Positions 34,330-44,077 of a stretch of DNA of 64,000 nt are shown one piece after another (the first letter of the stretch is position 1; every line of letters starts with the position of its first letter). Below the pieces are notes generated by a model. That model searched no databases. It saw nothing but the letters and a program-made list of their open reading frames with translations, and was not told where the DNA came from. The position numbers and the translations under genes are program-made. This stretch comes from Leptospira limi (lineage in GTDB: Bacteria; Spirochaetota; Leptospiria; Leptospirales; Leptospiraceae), in NCBI RefSeq assembly GCF_026151395.1, contig NZ_JAMQPV010000001.1:806001-870000 (forward strand), given 5' to 3'.

Positions 34330-36345
34330 TTATGAGATGCTAATCCCTTCTTGTTTCAATAAACTCAAAAACTCAGATTCCGAAACCAATTTCACGCCTA
34401 GTTCTTTTGCTTTGTCTAGTTTGGATCCAGCACCTGGCCCATAGAGTAGGTGAGTAGTTTTGGAGGAAACCCCTGTTACTTTTTTACCACCATGTTTTGT
34501 GATGAGATCCATGGCTAGGTCACGAGGTTGGAAATTTTCGAAACTTCCAGTGACACACCAACTTTGCCCAACAAACGGTTGTAATTCGCTTTTTTCGGTT
34601 TGGTCTGCTTCAAATTTAAGACCAAGTTTGATGAGGGTGTTTACCAGTTTTAAAGTTTCTTTGTCTTTGAGGTGGGTGAGTAATGCATCTATGGTTCGTG
34701 GTCCAATGCCATGGATCGCCGTAAGTTCTTCGGTTGCTGATTTTGATTTAGCTAAAGTGAGCAGTTTATTCCAAGAATCATAACCATTTTCTATGAGGAT
34801 TTCAGTCACCTTTGGACCAACTTCATTTAGACCAATGGAAGGAAGTGTGAATCGAAAGTCTTTTTCTTTGGATTTTTCAATAGCATCAAATATGATTTTT
34901 ACAGATTTATCTCCGAAACCATCTAACTCTAGTATGGTAGGTTTGTATTTTTCTAAAGTATATAAGTCAGGAATGTCTTTTACCCAACCTTTTTCAAAAA
35001 AAATCTGAATTTGCCTTTCGCCAAGTCCTTCGATGTTCATTTGTTTTTTGCTACAGAAAAAGATGAGTTGGTTGAGTTTCCTTTCTGGGCAATGACGATT
35101 TGTACAAAACAAATCAACGGAATCATCGACTTTCGTTAATTTTGTGTTACACGACGGACATTCTTTAGGTAAAACAAAAACAGTTTTGGGAGGAAACGTT
35201 ACTTTTTCCACCGCGGGAATGATCTCACCACGTTTGGAGATGAGTACCTTGGCACCGATTCCAGCGCCAAGTTGATCGATATAGTCTTGGTTGTGTAAGG
35301 TGGCGTAAGTAACTGTAGTTCCAGCAAGGGAAATCGGAGTCACTCTTGCTCTTGGAGTGACTTTACCAGTACGTCCTATGGCAAAATCAATTTCTTCTAT
35401 CGTAGTTTCTTTTAGAAGAGCATCAAATTTAAAGGCTCTTGCCCAACGAGGGGAATGGCTTGTTTCTCCGAGGTTTTCCCGTAAGTTTAAGGAATCAAGT
35501 TTGATGACAAGTCCATCCACTGGGAATGGCATTTTGTCTTTTTTCTTACGGAACGATTCAATTTCTTTGATTAATTTAGTTCCAGAAAGTATGGTTGTGT
35601 CCGGAGCCAAAGGGAATTTTTCTTTTTTTAAAACATTTAAAATATCTTTATGAGAATTGATTCCTTTTCTTGAACTAGAAAAATAAACATCATAAACAAA
35701 AATTCGTAATGGGCGTTTTGCGACTTCGAGTGGATCTTTTTGTTTGATTGAACCTGCGGCTAAATTTCTAGGATTCGCAAATTTTCCACCATACTCTTCA
35801 TTAAATTCTTCAAAATCAGCGAAGGTCATAAAAATTTCGCCACGAACTGTGAGGTTCATAGGTTCAGATAAGTTTTGTGGAATGGAAGAAATGGTTTTCA
35901 CATTTTCTGTGACGATATCACCAATTCCACCGGTTCCCCTTGTTACACAATGTGTAAGTTTTCCATTTTCATAGTATAACAATATGGAGGCGCCATCGAT
36001 TTTCCATTCCAAAGAATAGGTTTCTTCCTTCCCAGTTTTTTCTAACCATTCGGAAAGTTCAGATTCATTATAGGTATTTTCTAAAGATAATACAGGAACT
36101 TTGTGTTTGAATTTACTAAATTGAGGGCTAAGGTCTGAACCTACTTGTGTTGTAGGTGATGAGGAATCTGCTAATTGGGGATTTTCTTTTTCTAATTTAT
36201 GGAGTTCTTTAACAAGTAGATCAAATTCTTTGTCAGAAATGATCGGAGCATTGTTTTTATAATATAAATCATTGTGACGATTGATTTCTTTACGAAGTTC
36301 CAAAATTCGTTTTTTTGGATCTTCGGCTTTAGTTTTTTTAGGCAA
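34330..36345 (-). CDS. ligA: NAD-dependent DNA ligase
   Basis: 671 residues, full length. The Ia domain is followed by the adenylation motif EWKIDG with nucleophile Lys115, an OB fold, a four-cysteine zinc finger (CPSCNTKL...LFCTNRHCPERK), helix-hairpin-helix repeats (about 440-575, e.g. ELDGFGDKSVKIIFDAIE and IHGIGPRTIDALLTHL) and a C-terminal BRCT domain (about 590-668, QSWCVTGSFENFQPRDLA). It seals nicks in replication and repair. Its start is directly adjacent to the stop of the M23 gene, so both are co-transcribed. Confidence 0.96.
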   Translation of the reverse strand: MPKKTKAEDPKKRILELRKEINRHNDLYYKNNAPIISDKEFDLLVKELHKLEKENPQLADSSSPTTQVGSDLSPQFSKFKHKVPVLSLENTYNESELSEWLEKTGKEETYSLEWKIDGASILLYYENGKLTHCVTRGTGGIGDIVTENVKTISSIPQNLSEPMNLTVRGEIFMTFADFEEFNEEYGGKFANPRNLAAGSIKQKDPLEVAKRPLRIFVYDVYFSSSRKGINSHKDILNVLKKEKFPLAPDTTILSGTKLIKEIESFRKKKDKMPFPVDGLVIKLDSLNLRENLGETSHSPRWARAFKFDALLKETTIEEIDFAIGRTGKVTPRARVTPISLAGTTVTYATLHNQDYIDQLGAGIGAKVLISKRGEIIPAVEKVTFPPKTVFVLPKECPSCNTKLTKVDDSVDLFCTNRHCPERKLNQLIFFCSKKQMNIEGLGERQIQIFFEKGWVKDIPDLYTLEKYKPTILELDGFGDKSVKIIFDAIEKSKEKDFRFTLPSIGLNEVGPKVTEILIENGYDSWNKLLTLAKSKSATEELTAIHGIGPRTIDALLTHLKDKETLKLVNTLIKLGLKFEADQTEKSELQPFVGQSWCVTGSFENFQPRDLAMDLITKHGGKKVTGVSSKTTHLLYGPGAGSKLDKAKELGVKLVSESEFLSLLKQEGISIS

Positions 36346-37359
36346 TCAGTATACTCCCGCTTGCATGTATTGTTCTGGATCCGTTTTTCCTTCTTCCGAA
36401 ATAAAGATTTCATAATGAAGGTGAGGGCCAGTTACATTTCCTGTTGCTCCAACTTCTGCAATTTGTTCTCCAGCTTTTACTTCTTGTCCTGAACGAACAT
36501 AAATTCTAGAACAATGACCGTATAACGTACTAAAGCCGAAATCATGTTGGATGATAATATGGTGTCCGTATCCCACGTTGGAGTATGTGACCCGAACCAC
36601 TCTCCCTGGTGCAGACGCATAGATAGGTGTTCCAACAGCATTTGCCATGTCCAAACCATCGTGGTATTCCCAATAACCAGTAGTAGGTGATTTACGCATT
36701 CCAAATGGAGATGTTAAATTATAGGAATACATTGGATTAAACAATGGAGAACGAGATAAGATATCAGACCTTTGGTATAAAAATTGAAAATTTGCTTCTG
36801 CCAATCGTTGGTAATTATCCATTCGATGTTTTAATTGTCTTAATTCGTAAATTTCACTTAGATACTTACGACCTACATCCAATTGTTTGTCTTCTTTTTC
36901 TTCTTTTTGTAAGGATTCGATGGCTGATGATTCAATCCAATCTTCTGCTGGAATTTTTAAGAGTTCATCATCATTCCCATCTATCAAAGTAAAGAGTTCC
37001 AACATGTTTTCGTTGAGTTTTGAATACTCTTCCTTCATTTCTTCTAATTGATTGGCATGAGTGATATAAGTATCAAAATACGTTCCGTAAATTTTGGAAA
37101 GTTGGTTGATTTGAGTTTGTGTATTATTGGAACCAACAATTCCATAAATTGCTAAACTCAATAGACCTAAAGTGAGGCCTAAAAAAAATAGGATGGTAAA
37201 GTGTGAAATCTGGAAGTGGAAGGAACTATCGTAACCATGGGGGATGACAAGAATGGTCATCCGTTGGTGACCTTTTTCTTTCACCTTATCAATCTGTTTC
37301 TTGATTTTCGGATTGTCTTGTGAAAAAACAGACGTAATCTCTTTAATTTTTTTCTTCAT
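36346..37359 (-). CDS. Membrane-anchored M23-family cell wall peptidase
   Basis: 337 residues. A cytoplasmic basic head (1-48) precedes one membrane helix (about 52-72), then a periplasmic coiled coil (about 80-200) and an M23 domain (about 215-335). Active-site residues are present: HDGLDMA gives the His/Asp zinc pair and HLHYEIF the second His motif. It probably trims peptidoglycan, as in EnvC/NlpD-like partners of division. The assigned ATG (37359) overlaps the start of the divergent SanA-like gene; an in-frame ATG at 37260 (MTILVIPHG) would remove that clash. Confidence 0.88.
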   Translation of the reverse strand: MKKKIKEITSVFSQDNPKIKKQIDKVKEKGHQRMTILVIPHGYDSSFHFQISHFTILFFLGLTLGLLSLAIYGIVGSNNTQTQINQLSKIYGTYFDTYITHANQLEEMKEEYSKLNENMLELFTLIDGNDDELLKIPAEDWIESSAIESLQKEEKEDKQLDVGRKYLSEIYELRQLKHRMDNYQRLAEANFQFLYQRSDILSRSPLFNPMYSYNLTSPFGMRKSPTTGYWEYHDGLDMANAVGTPIYASAPGRVVRVTYSNVGYGHHIIIQHDFGFSTLYGHCSRIYVRSGQEVKAGEQIAEVGATGNVTGPHLHYEIFISEEGKTDPEQYMQAGVY

Positions 37360-38095
37360 GACGAACCGCGATTCCTACATAAATAAGACGCTCCGATTCC
37401 TTTCACGGGTCAAGTGGAAATCCCTGTTTCTGGGATTGTTGGTTATTTTTGGAATTCTTAGTTTTGTCACATTGGCATCCAATTTGGGATTTTGGATTCT
37501 GTATGAAAACTCAGTTCACACCAATCATCCTTCGGAAATCCCTGAGGCAGATGTTGCCATTGTTCCTGGTGCTGCCGTGTATGGAAAAACTCCATCTCCT
37601 ATCCTCATGGACCGTTTGGCTTGCGGATTAGAGCTCTACAAAGCGGGTAAGGTCAAAAAAATCTTACTCTCTGGTGATAATGGAAAAACAGATTATAACG
37701 AACTTCGTCCGATGCTCGAGTACATGTTGTCCCACCAAGTGAAACCTGATGATATTTTTGTGGACCATGCTGGTTTTCGGACTTTGGATACACTCATCCG
37801 AGCAAAAGAAGTATTTTTGGTAACCAAAGCAATTTTTGTAAGCCAATCCTTTTTTTTACCTAGAGCGATGTATCTTGGAAAAGAGTTAGAACTAGAGTTA
37901 TACGGTTACGAATGCAATTTACGAACCTATAAAAAAGAAACCTATTATCTCTTTCGAGAATTTTCAGCAAGGATGCTTGCTTGGTGGGACATCCAATGGG
38001 ACACACCTCCCAAGTATTTAGGAAAACCCTATTCTATTGAAGGGAGTGGAATGAGCACTTGGAAAGGATCAATACCAGTCTCGATTCCAAAATGA
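37358..38095 (+). CDS. SanA/ElyC-like (DUF218) membrane protein
   Basis: 245 residues from the ATG at 37358 (MTNRDSYINKTL). One N-terminal membrane helix (about 16-40) is followed by the DUF218 domain: EADVAIVPGAAVYGKTPSPILMDRL, KILLSGDNGKTDYNE, FVDHAGFRTLDTLIRAKEVF and a late SQSFFLPRAMYLG. SanA-like proteins act in envelope barrier integrity; the chemistry is unknown. Its start shares bases with the divergent M23 start (CATG). Its stop overlaps the next gene in an ATGA junction. Confidence 0.85.
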   Translation: MTNRDSYINKTLRFLSRVKWKSLFLGLLVIFGILSFVTLASNLGFWILYENSVHTNHPSEIPEADVAIVPGAAVYGKTPSPILMDRLACGLELYKAGKVKKILLSGDNGKTDYNELRPMLEYMLSHQVKPDDIFVDHAGFRTLDTLIRAKEVFLVTKAIFVSQSFFLPRAMYLGKELELELYGYECNLRTYKKETYYLFREFSARMLAWWDIQWDTPPKYLGKPYSIEGSGMSTWKGSIPVSIPK

Positions 38096-39138
38096 AGTTT
38101 CACTTAACACTGTCCTTCCGATGGACCAAAACTTTCTTAGTGAGCATTGTTACTTTTGTTATCTTACTGAAGTTACCACCACTATTGTTTGCTGCTAAGC
38201 TTGAAGCCAAAGTTTTGAATTTTGGTATGTATCACTTGAGTCTGAATCCTTGGACTGAAAATACACAATGGGATCAATTTTTGACACCTTGGATTTTATG
38301 GGTTTCTGGTTTCATTTCAAAACCAGAGGATCTCGTTTTCATTTTAAATTGTATTACAATCCTATCTGGGGTCATTCTTGTTGCATTGATTTCCTATCAA
38401 TTTGATTGGTTATTAGGTTTAACTGTTTGTTTCCTTCTCTCATCTTCCCCACTATATTTAATCTTTCAAACTTGGATTGGTTTTTCTGATCCATTTACAT
38501 TTTTACTGATAACATTGTATTTGATTCTTTTGCATTCGGAATTTTTACCGAAGGTAAAAACCTTGTGTTTATCTTTGGTTTTATTTTTAGGAATGACCAA
38601 TCATCTATTTCAGATGTTGTCACTCGTGTTACTTGTGAATGTATTGTATCTGGCTTATCATAAAAATCAGGCCAAAATTTTATTTGATTCCTTTGTCTTT
38701 AGTAGTGTTTTATATACGTTGTTTTTAGTTTCTATTTTTACGTATACACCCATCGGTTGGAACCAAACACGTGTTTCTGTATTTTCACAAATGTGGGGGA
38801 ATGAATTTATCCGCATGAACCAATCGGAATTTTTTCTTGGAACAGTTGGACTATTCCATGGACTATGGCCCCTGGTGGTTTACATCATGTACCGAATGCC
38901 AATCTCTCTATTAGGATTTGTTTTTTGTTATCTCCTTTCCATGATGACATATGATACAGGGCGTGTTTTTGCAATCCTATCCACACCCATTCTGCTATTG
39001 TTTTCCATTCAAAATTGGCAATCGGCATCCATCATGGAAAAAAGAATTTGGATTCTGTTCTCGATTGGCTCACCCATCCTCTGCAAATTGTACCCACTAT
39101 TTTATAAATGGGATGGTAAGATTATCTATTTACAATAA
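38092..39138 (+). CDS. Hypothetical polytopic membrane protein
   Basis: 348 residues from the ATG at 38092, which overlaps the previous stop (ATGA); an upstream ATG at 38059 would add 11 residues inside the SanA-like gene. About nine to ten hydrophobic helices cover the protein. A short loop NFGMYHLSLNPWTENTQWDQFLTPW follows the first helix, in the place where GT-C-type glycosyltransferases carry acidic residues, but no family motif is secure. No function is assigned. Confidence 0.65.
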   Translation: MKFHLTLSFRWTKTFLVSIVTFVILLKLPPLLFAAKLEAKVLNFGMYHLSLNPWTENTQWDQFLTPWILWVSGFISKPEDLVFILNCITILSGVILVALISYQFDWLLGLTVCFLLSSSPLYLIFQTWIGFSDPFTFLLITLYLILLHSEFLPKVKTLCLSLVLFLGMTNHLFQMLSLVLLVNVLYLAYHKNQAKILFDSFVFSSVLYTLFLVSIFTYTPIGWNQTRVSVFSQMWGNEFIRMNQSEFFLGTVGLFHGLWPLVVYIMYRMPISLLGFVFCYLLSMMTYDTGRVFAILSTPILLLFSIQNWQSASIMEKRIWILFSIGSPILCKLYPLFYKWDGKIIYLQ

Positions 39139-39164
39139 AGAGTTCCTTTGCAAAAAATTAAATC

Positions 39165-39893
39165 ATGAGAGTATACTTTGTTCTGTTGGTTTGTATATTT
39201 TATACATCCACAGTATTTGCGCAGTCCATACCATACTTACAAAACGACCAAAAACCAATTGTCACAAAAGAGTCACTGAAGAGGAGAAGGAATCTTTTAG
39301 AATGGCACCAAATTGCTGGCCTAACAACCTTAGCCCTTTGGTTAGCCACCAATTTGGAAGGTGATAAAGCGTCTGAATCTCTGTATCGGAAATCAGACCA
39401 GTATGCACAAGGTCTACTTCTCGCAAACCCACAATACGCGGCAAACGATCCAATGTATCTGGTGGCACTGAGTCCTCTCAATCGGCATAGCATCGCCGCT
39501 GATTATTTTCTCCTCAAAGACCCAACCAATAATGCCGGATTGTATTTTGCCTTAAAAGCAAATGAAGAATGGGAAGCAAAACGTTCTGGTGATCTTCATA
39601 AAAACTTAGCGATGGCAACGTTTAGTATGTATGCCATTACGGCAGGTTTGGCATTTTTTTCTCCTTCAAAAATTGACACGGATGTTGAAAACGAAACCGA
39701 TGGTCCAAGAATTTATAGTCCAATCTTTGCACACAAAGCAATGATACCGATCCATTTAGCTTCCATGTTACTCTTACCTGGACTAGGTGCAAGAATCGAA
39801 AAAGAAGGCCCGAGAGCAGCACACCAAATGGAACAAGTAGGTTGGGCGGGATTTGGTGCTATGTCGATTGCATTGCTTGTGATTACGTTTTAA
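39165..39893 (+). CDS. Exported four-helix membrane protein, cytochrome b561-like in layout
   Basis: 242 residues. A cleavable signal (about 1-19, ending VFA-QS) precedes four membrane helices, three opening with a histidine: EWHQIAGLTTLALWL (about 47), DLHKNLAMATFSMYAITAG (about 144), FAHKAMIPIHLASMLLL (about 190), and the last starts after AHQMEQVGWAGFG. Paired histidines on four helices are the haem-ligand layout of b561-type cytochromes. The YceI gene ten bases downstream strengthens this, since b561-YceI pairs are known in other bacteria. Haem binding is inference; the overall family is not recognised. Confidence 0.6.
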   Translation: MRVYFVLLVCIFYTSTVFAQSIPYLQNDQKPIVTKESLKRRRNLLEWHQIAGLTTLALWLATNLEGDKASESLYRKSDQYAQGLLLANPQYAANDPMYLVALSPLNRHSIAADYFLLKDPTNNAGLYFALKANEEWEAKRSGDLHKNLAMATFSMYAITAGLAFFSPSKIDTDVENETDGPRIYSPIFAHKAMIPIHLASMLLLPGLGARIEKEGPRAAHQMEQVGWAGFGAMSIALLVITF

Positions 39894-39903
39894 AGGAAAG
39901 GAA

Positions 39904-40461
39904 ATGGTTTTTCGAATGAAAAAGTTAATCATAACACTCATCATTTTATGGTCTGGATTCCAATTACATGCATTTGAAGTTTCAAAAAAAAAGATTGAGT
40001 TTTTAGTCGAACATACAACTAAAAATGTAACAGGTGTTTGCACTGAAATACAAATGGGCAATCCCAACCTACAAATTTCAAATGGAAAATACAATCTTAA
40101 GAGTCCGTTTGAAATCAAAATTCCAATTTTAAAAATTTCATCTGGTGATTCCAATCGTGATTCCCATATGCAAGAAATTTTGGGTTATCCCGATACACCT
40201 CTCATCCAAGTTAAAATAGAATCGATTTTACCTTCGAAAACAAACGAACAAATCTATACCATCAAAGGTAAATTGACGATCCATGGAAATACTAGGGATT
40301 TTTCATCTGATGCGAATGTAAAAGTTTTGGAAGCAGGTGAGTTCCAAGTGGATGGTGTTGTCGTCGTAAAATTTTCTGAATTTGATTTGGAAAATCCATC
40401 GTTACTCTTTATGAAAGCAAAAGATGAAATTCAGGTGAAGTATCTTTTCCAATTCAAATAA
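39904..40461 (+). CDS. YceI-family exported protein, second copy
   Basis: 185 residues. The ATG at 39904 has AAAGGAAAGG directly before it; an ATG five codons later is less well placed. A signal peptide (about 1-23, ending QLHA-FE) precedes a YceI barrel with SGDSNRDSHMQEILGYPDTPLIQVKI, GKLTIHGNTRDFSSDANV and FDLENPSLLFMKAKDEIQVKYLF. It is only distantly like the YceI protein at 31593. The preceding b561-like gene is probably its membrane partner. It ends 30 bases before the convergent J-domain gene. Confidence 0.88.
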   Translation: MVFRMKKLIITLIILWSGFQLHAFEVSKKKIEFLVEHTTKNVTGVCTEIQMGNPNLQISNGKYNLKSPFEIKIPILKISSGDSNRDSHMQEILGYPDTPLIQVKIESILPSKTNEQIYTIKGKLTIHGNTRDFSSDANVKVLEAGEFQVDGVVVVKFSEFDLENPSLLFMKAKDEIQVKYLFQFK

Positions 40462-40491
40462 AACAGTTTTGAATCTTTCAGTTGGAATTAA

Positions 40492-41367
40492 TTAGCTACC
40501 AATTAACTCTACCAAACGATTGTATTTTAATATAATTCGTTTGGTCATCTCTTCTCCCTTTTTGTTGATATCTGGATGGTATTTTTTTAATAATTCTTTG
40601 AATTTCTTTTTTACATCAACAATTGTTGCACCAGGTTCTAAATCAAAAAATGCGAGTAAATCCTTTACTTCTGTAGATACAGATTGAACGGCTTTTTTCT
40701 TCTTTTTCTTTTTGGTTTCTCTAAATCTACCATATAATTCATAATAGGTGCGATCTCGGAATTCTCGAGTGATGTCACGAAAGTTCAGAATTTTTGTAGG
40801 GATCAGGCTTTTTAAATATTCATACAAAAATTCTTCGGCACCAAATTCTGGATGGATTTCATATTTTTCTAAAAATTGATGGATGGACCTACGAACAAAA
40901 AAATCAATTTCAAACTTATCCATCAAATAAGAATCCACTGCATCATCAAAATCGATAGTTGCAGCAGTCAGTAAAAGCAAAAGTTCTTGGTCCAATTTGT
41001 GGTTAGCGATTGTTTTTTGGATGAGAGATTTATAAGACTCTCGAAGTTCATATAACGGTCGTTCGCTAAAAAAAATACCCCCCTTTAAAAATTCTTCCGC
41101 AACTTCATCTAATTCTAAATTCCAAGCTAAAAAATCGACTAGTAAGTCACCATCAACTTCATGGAATCCACCAGAAAGTGTCATTTGCGGTTTGGCCGAT
41201 TTAAACTGGTAAACTTTGCGTAGGCATTCTTCCTTCCGGATTTCTAAAAGTTCTGAAAGTCGGTCATATGACAAAAACCACTGCATGGCTTCGGAAACGT
41301 TTTGCAGTTCAAAAATGACATCATGCAAAATCTGTTTGGACTTTTTTGTTTCCGTTTTTTGGACCAT
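40492..41367 (-). CDS. J-domain protein with C-terminal DnaJ module
   Basis: 291 residues. The last 57 residues form a J domain: LAFFDLEPGATIVDVKKKFKELLKKYHPDINKKGEE, with an intact HPD motif, and KRIILKYNRLVEL as the last helix. Residues 1-220 are mostly helical and charged, ending in a run of lysines (KKKKKKK, about 217-223). No glycine-rich or zinc modules of classic DnaJ are present, so this is a type C co-chaperone that should stimulate DnaK for a special client. The J domain at the C terminus is a less common order. Confidence 0.85.
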   Translation of the reverse strand: MVQKTETKKSKQILHDVIFELQNVSEAMQWFLSYDRLSELLEIRKEECLRKVYQFKSAKPQMTLSGGFHEVDGDLLVDFLAWNLELDEVAEEFLKGGIFFSERPLYELRESYKSLIQKTIANHKLDQELLLLLTAATIDFDDAVDSYLMDKFEIDFFVRRSIHQFLEKYEIHPEFGAEEFLYEYLKSLIPTKILNFRDITREFRDRTYYELYGRFRETKKKKKKKAVQSVSTEVKDLLAFFDLEPGATIVDVKKKFKELLKKYHPDINKKGEEMTKRIILKYNRLVELIGS

Positions 41368-41446
41368 AAATTTGTCTCTTAAACCAATTCCATATCGGGG
41401 TGACTTTTTTGCTAGTGAATCCTATTCCATTTTCTGAACTGGAGAT

Positions 41447-43162
41447 ATGAGTCACCATATTTCTGAACATCCATCTTTACAACCTTTTGATATTTCCGAG
41501 TACAAAGGACTACGAGGTAAGAATTTTTACGATATGGATCCTGCCTTACAACGGATGGTTGAAAGGTATTCAGAATCATACAGTCCATCTCACAAAGAAG
41601 CGATGGTCGATCACATTCGAAAATACGGGGAGTTGGTTGGTGGCATTTTAGATGAACTCACAGAAGAGTGCCATAAAGAAGGAAAGTATGGAGAAGTGAT
41701 CAAATATGATCGAACAGGAAAACGAATTGATTTTATAAAATACTCTGAAGAACAAAAATTAGCACGGAAAATATCCTATGACCATGGTGTTGTCAATTTA
41801 GACTTCCACCCAGAATGGAAATACGACTTCACACATATCCATCGTTATGCGTTGACTTATTTGATGAATCTAAATGGAGAAGGTGGAGTTGCTTGTCCAT
41901 TGGCAATGACGGATGGAATGATCCTTGCATTGAAAAAAATAGGAACAGAAGAACAAAAGAAAAAATACTTACCTCTCGTTGCTGGAAAAGGTAGTGCCTC
42001 TCACTTTATGGCGGGACAATATGTGACCGAACGAGTCGGTGGGAGTAATGTATCTGCCAACCGAACCATTGCCAAAAAACTTCCCAACGGCAAATGGGAG
42101 TTAACTGGAGAAAAATGGTTTTGTTCCAATCCTGGTGATTTGTGGGTAACAACTGCGAAAATGGAAGGAACCAATACTGTAGGAATGTTTTTAGTTCCGA
42201 GGATCAAAGAGAATGGAGAACTGAATGGCCATCATATCCTTCGCAAAAAAGACATCATTGGTTCTCGAGGAAAAATTACGGTAGAGATCATTTATGATCG
42301 AGTGGAAGCAGAAGAATTTGGACGTCCAGGCCATGGACTTGTCAATTTAATTCGATATATCATCAAAACATCACGCCTTCATGTAGGTCTTGGTTCCTGT
42401 GGAAATGCTAGGCGATCTGTAATGGAAGCATCCGAATATGCAAAGTTTAGAACGGCTTACGGGAAAAAAATCTTAGAATTTCCATCCTTTGTGAAAACTC
42501 TTGCTGAGATGCAAATTTTACAAACTGCAAATAGTTTTGTCAATTTTCGATCGGTGGATTTGACAGAAAAAGGTCATGATGCAGCAGAAATCACAGTTCC
42601 ACTTCTCAAATACAAATCTTCCTCCCAAGCAAGTTATATTACACAAAAAGCAATTTTAACGTTAGGTGGAAATGGTATTATAGGAGATTTTTCTCCATTG
42701 CCAAGATTACATAATGATTCCATTATCAATGAAACTTGGGAAGGAACACATTTGATCATTACAGATCATTGTTTGCATGCGTTACAAAAACCAAAAGTAT
42801 ATGCTGCATTCCAATCACTACTTGATGGATTAACGACTCATGTGGGAGACATTTCAGAATTAAAAACTGTTCATTCAATCTTCCAAGAAAAACGAAAAGA
42901 ATTAACGTATTGTTTAAAAGAGGAGTCCAAAGATTGGAAAGATATGAATCGTGTCTATATCGCAGATTTAACTTACCAAGTATTCGTATTGGCAGAATGG
43001 ATAGAACAAACTGTTCATGACGTTAAGGCAAACCTACCTACAAAATACTTATATTTTGCGAAAGGATATGCGGAAATGGTTCGTGATGGAATCGAAGCAC
43101 CAAGACAAAAAGATGGAGTATTTTTTGATCCTAAAGCGCTTGAGACCTTCCTTTCTTTTTAA
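41447..43162 (+). CDS. Acyl-CoA dehydrogenase family protein
   Basis: 571 residues, longer than the usual ~380-residue enzymes and closer to the AidB/long-chain type. The FAD-binding core shows [56 protein letters not shown] and [18 protein letters not shown] arginine-binding ([18 protein letters not shown]). The catalytic-base region reads [13 protein letters not shown]. It likely oxidises an acyl-CoA or related thioester. It starts after a good gap from the divergent J-domain gene and is followed by an AEC transporter six bases later. Confidence 0.9.
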   Translation: MSHHISEHPSLQPFDISEYKGLRGKNFYDMDPALQRMVERYSESYSPSHKEAMVDHIRKYGELVGGILDELTEECHKEGKYGEVIKYDRTGKRIDFIKYSEEQKLARKISYDHGVVNLDFHPEWKYDFTHIHRYALTYLMNLNGEGGVACPLAMTDGMILALKKIGTEEQKKKYLPLVAGKGSASHFMAGQYVTERVGGSNVSANRTIAKKLPNGKWELTGEKWFCSNPGDLWVTTAKMEGTNTVGMFLVPRIKENGELNGHHILRKKDIIGSRGKITVEIIYDRVEAEEFGRPGHGLVNLIRYIIKTSRLHVGLGSCGNARRSVMEASEYAKFRTAYGKKILEFPSFVKTLAEMQILQTANSFVNFRSVDLTEKGHDAAEITVPLLKYKSSSQASYITQKAILTLGGNGIIGDFSPLPRLHNDSIINETWEGTHLIITDHCLHALQKPKVYAAFQSLLDGLTTHVGDISELKTVHSIFQEKRKELTYCLKEESKDWKDMNRVYIADLTYQVFVLAEWIEQTVHDVKANLPTKYLYFAKGYAEMVRDGIEAPRQKDGVFFDPKALETFLSF

Positions 43163-43168
43163 AATAGA

Positions 43169-44077
43169 ATGGAAAATTTTTTATTATTAGGAATTTGTTT
43201 TGGTCTAGGATTACTCTTTCGTAGACTACCGCAGTTTCCCGAAAACACTCCCAAAGTTTTAAATGGATTTATCCTATTCATTTCTTTACCTTCATTGGTT
43301 TTATACCATGTCCATGAATTAAAAATCAACGTTTCTGCAATTATGCCAACCTCAATGCCATGGTTGGTATTTGGATTTGCATTGGTGTTTTTTTTGATTT
43401 TGTACAAACTTAAAATCATGTCATTTCCAACAACTGTCTGTTTGGTATTAACAGCAGGACTTGGAAATACTTCCTTTGTTGGATTTCCATTATTAGAAAC
43501 TTATCTTGGTAAGGAATCGTTAGGGTATGGAATACTTGCGGACCAACTTGGTACTTTTATGGTATTAAGTTTTCCTGGGATCATACTTGCCTCCATTGCA
43601 ATGGATGGTAAATGGGATATCATAACTTTGGTCAAACGAGTCCTTGGATTTGCTCCTATTTATGCTTTGGTTTTTGCCATAGTAACTAGGCAAATCGTAT
43701 ATCCAGATTCTTTAAAAATTGTATTACTACGTCTAGGTGATACCTTGACACCTCTTGCTTTGGTCTCAGTTGGATTTATGTTAGATCTGAGAACAATTGC
43801 GGGCCATGGGAAGTATTTACTGTTAGGATTAGGATTTAAATTGGTATTTGCTCCTATTCTTGTTTATTACGTGTATAGACCAATCCAAAACGATCAATTG
43901 TTATTCCAAACCATACTTTTGGAATCAGCCATGGCACCTATGGTCACTTCAACTGTTATTACCATTGAAAAAAACATTTCACCACATTTAGCGAGTCTTA
44001 TGTTAGGAATTGGAATTCCACTGTCTTTTCTAACGACATATTGTTTGAATTTTTTAATTAAAGGAAACTTCATTTGA
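43169..44077 (+). CDS. AEC-family (auxin efflux carrier type) transporter
   Basis: 302 residues with about ten helices. Family marks are the early FRRLPQFPENTPKVLNGFILFISLPSLVL and the paired-helix LTAGLGNTSFVGFPLLETYLG, which is the classic NTSFxGFP motif. It should move organic anions or similar metabolites across the inner membrane. It begins six bases after the dehydrogenase stop and overlaps the next gene by four bases, so the three genes form an operon. Confidence 0.88.
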   Translation: MENFLLLGICFGLGLLFRRLPQFPENTPKVLNGFILFISLPSLVLYHVHELKINVSAIMPTSMPWLVFGFALVFFLILYKLKIMSFPTTVCLVLTAGLGNTSFVGFPLLETYLGKESLGYGILADQLGTFMVLSFPGIILASIAMDGKWDIITLVKRVLGFAPIYALVFAIVTRQIVYPDSLKIVLLRLGDTLTPLALVSVGFMLDLRTIAGHGKYLLLGLGFKLVFAPILVYYVYRPIQNDQLLFQTILLESAMAPMVTSTVITIEKNISPHLASLMLGIGIPLSFLTTYCLNFLIKGNFI

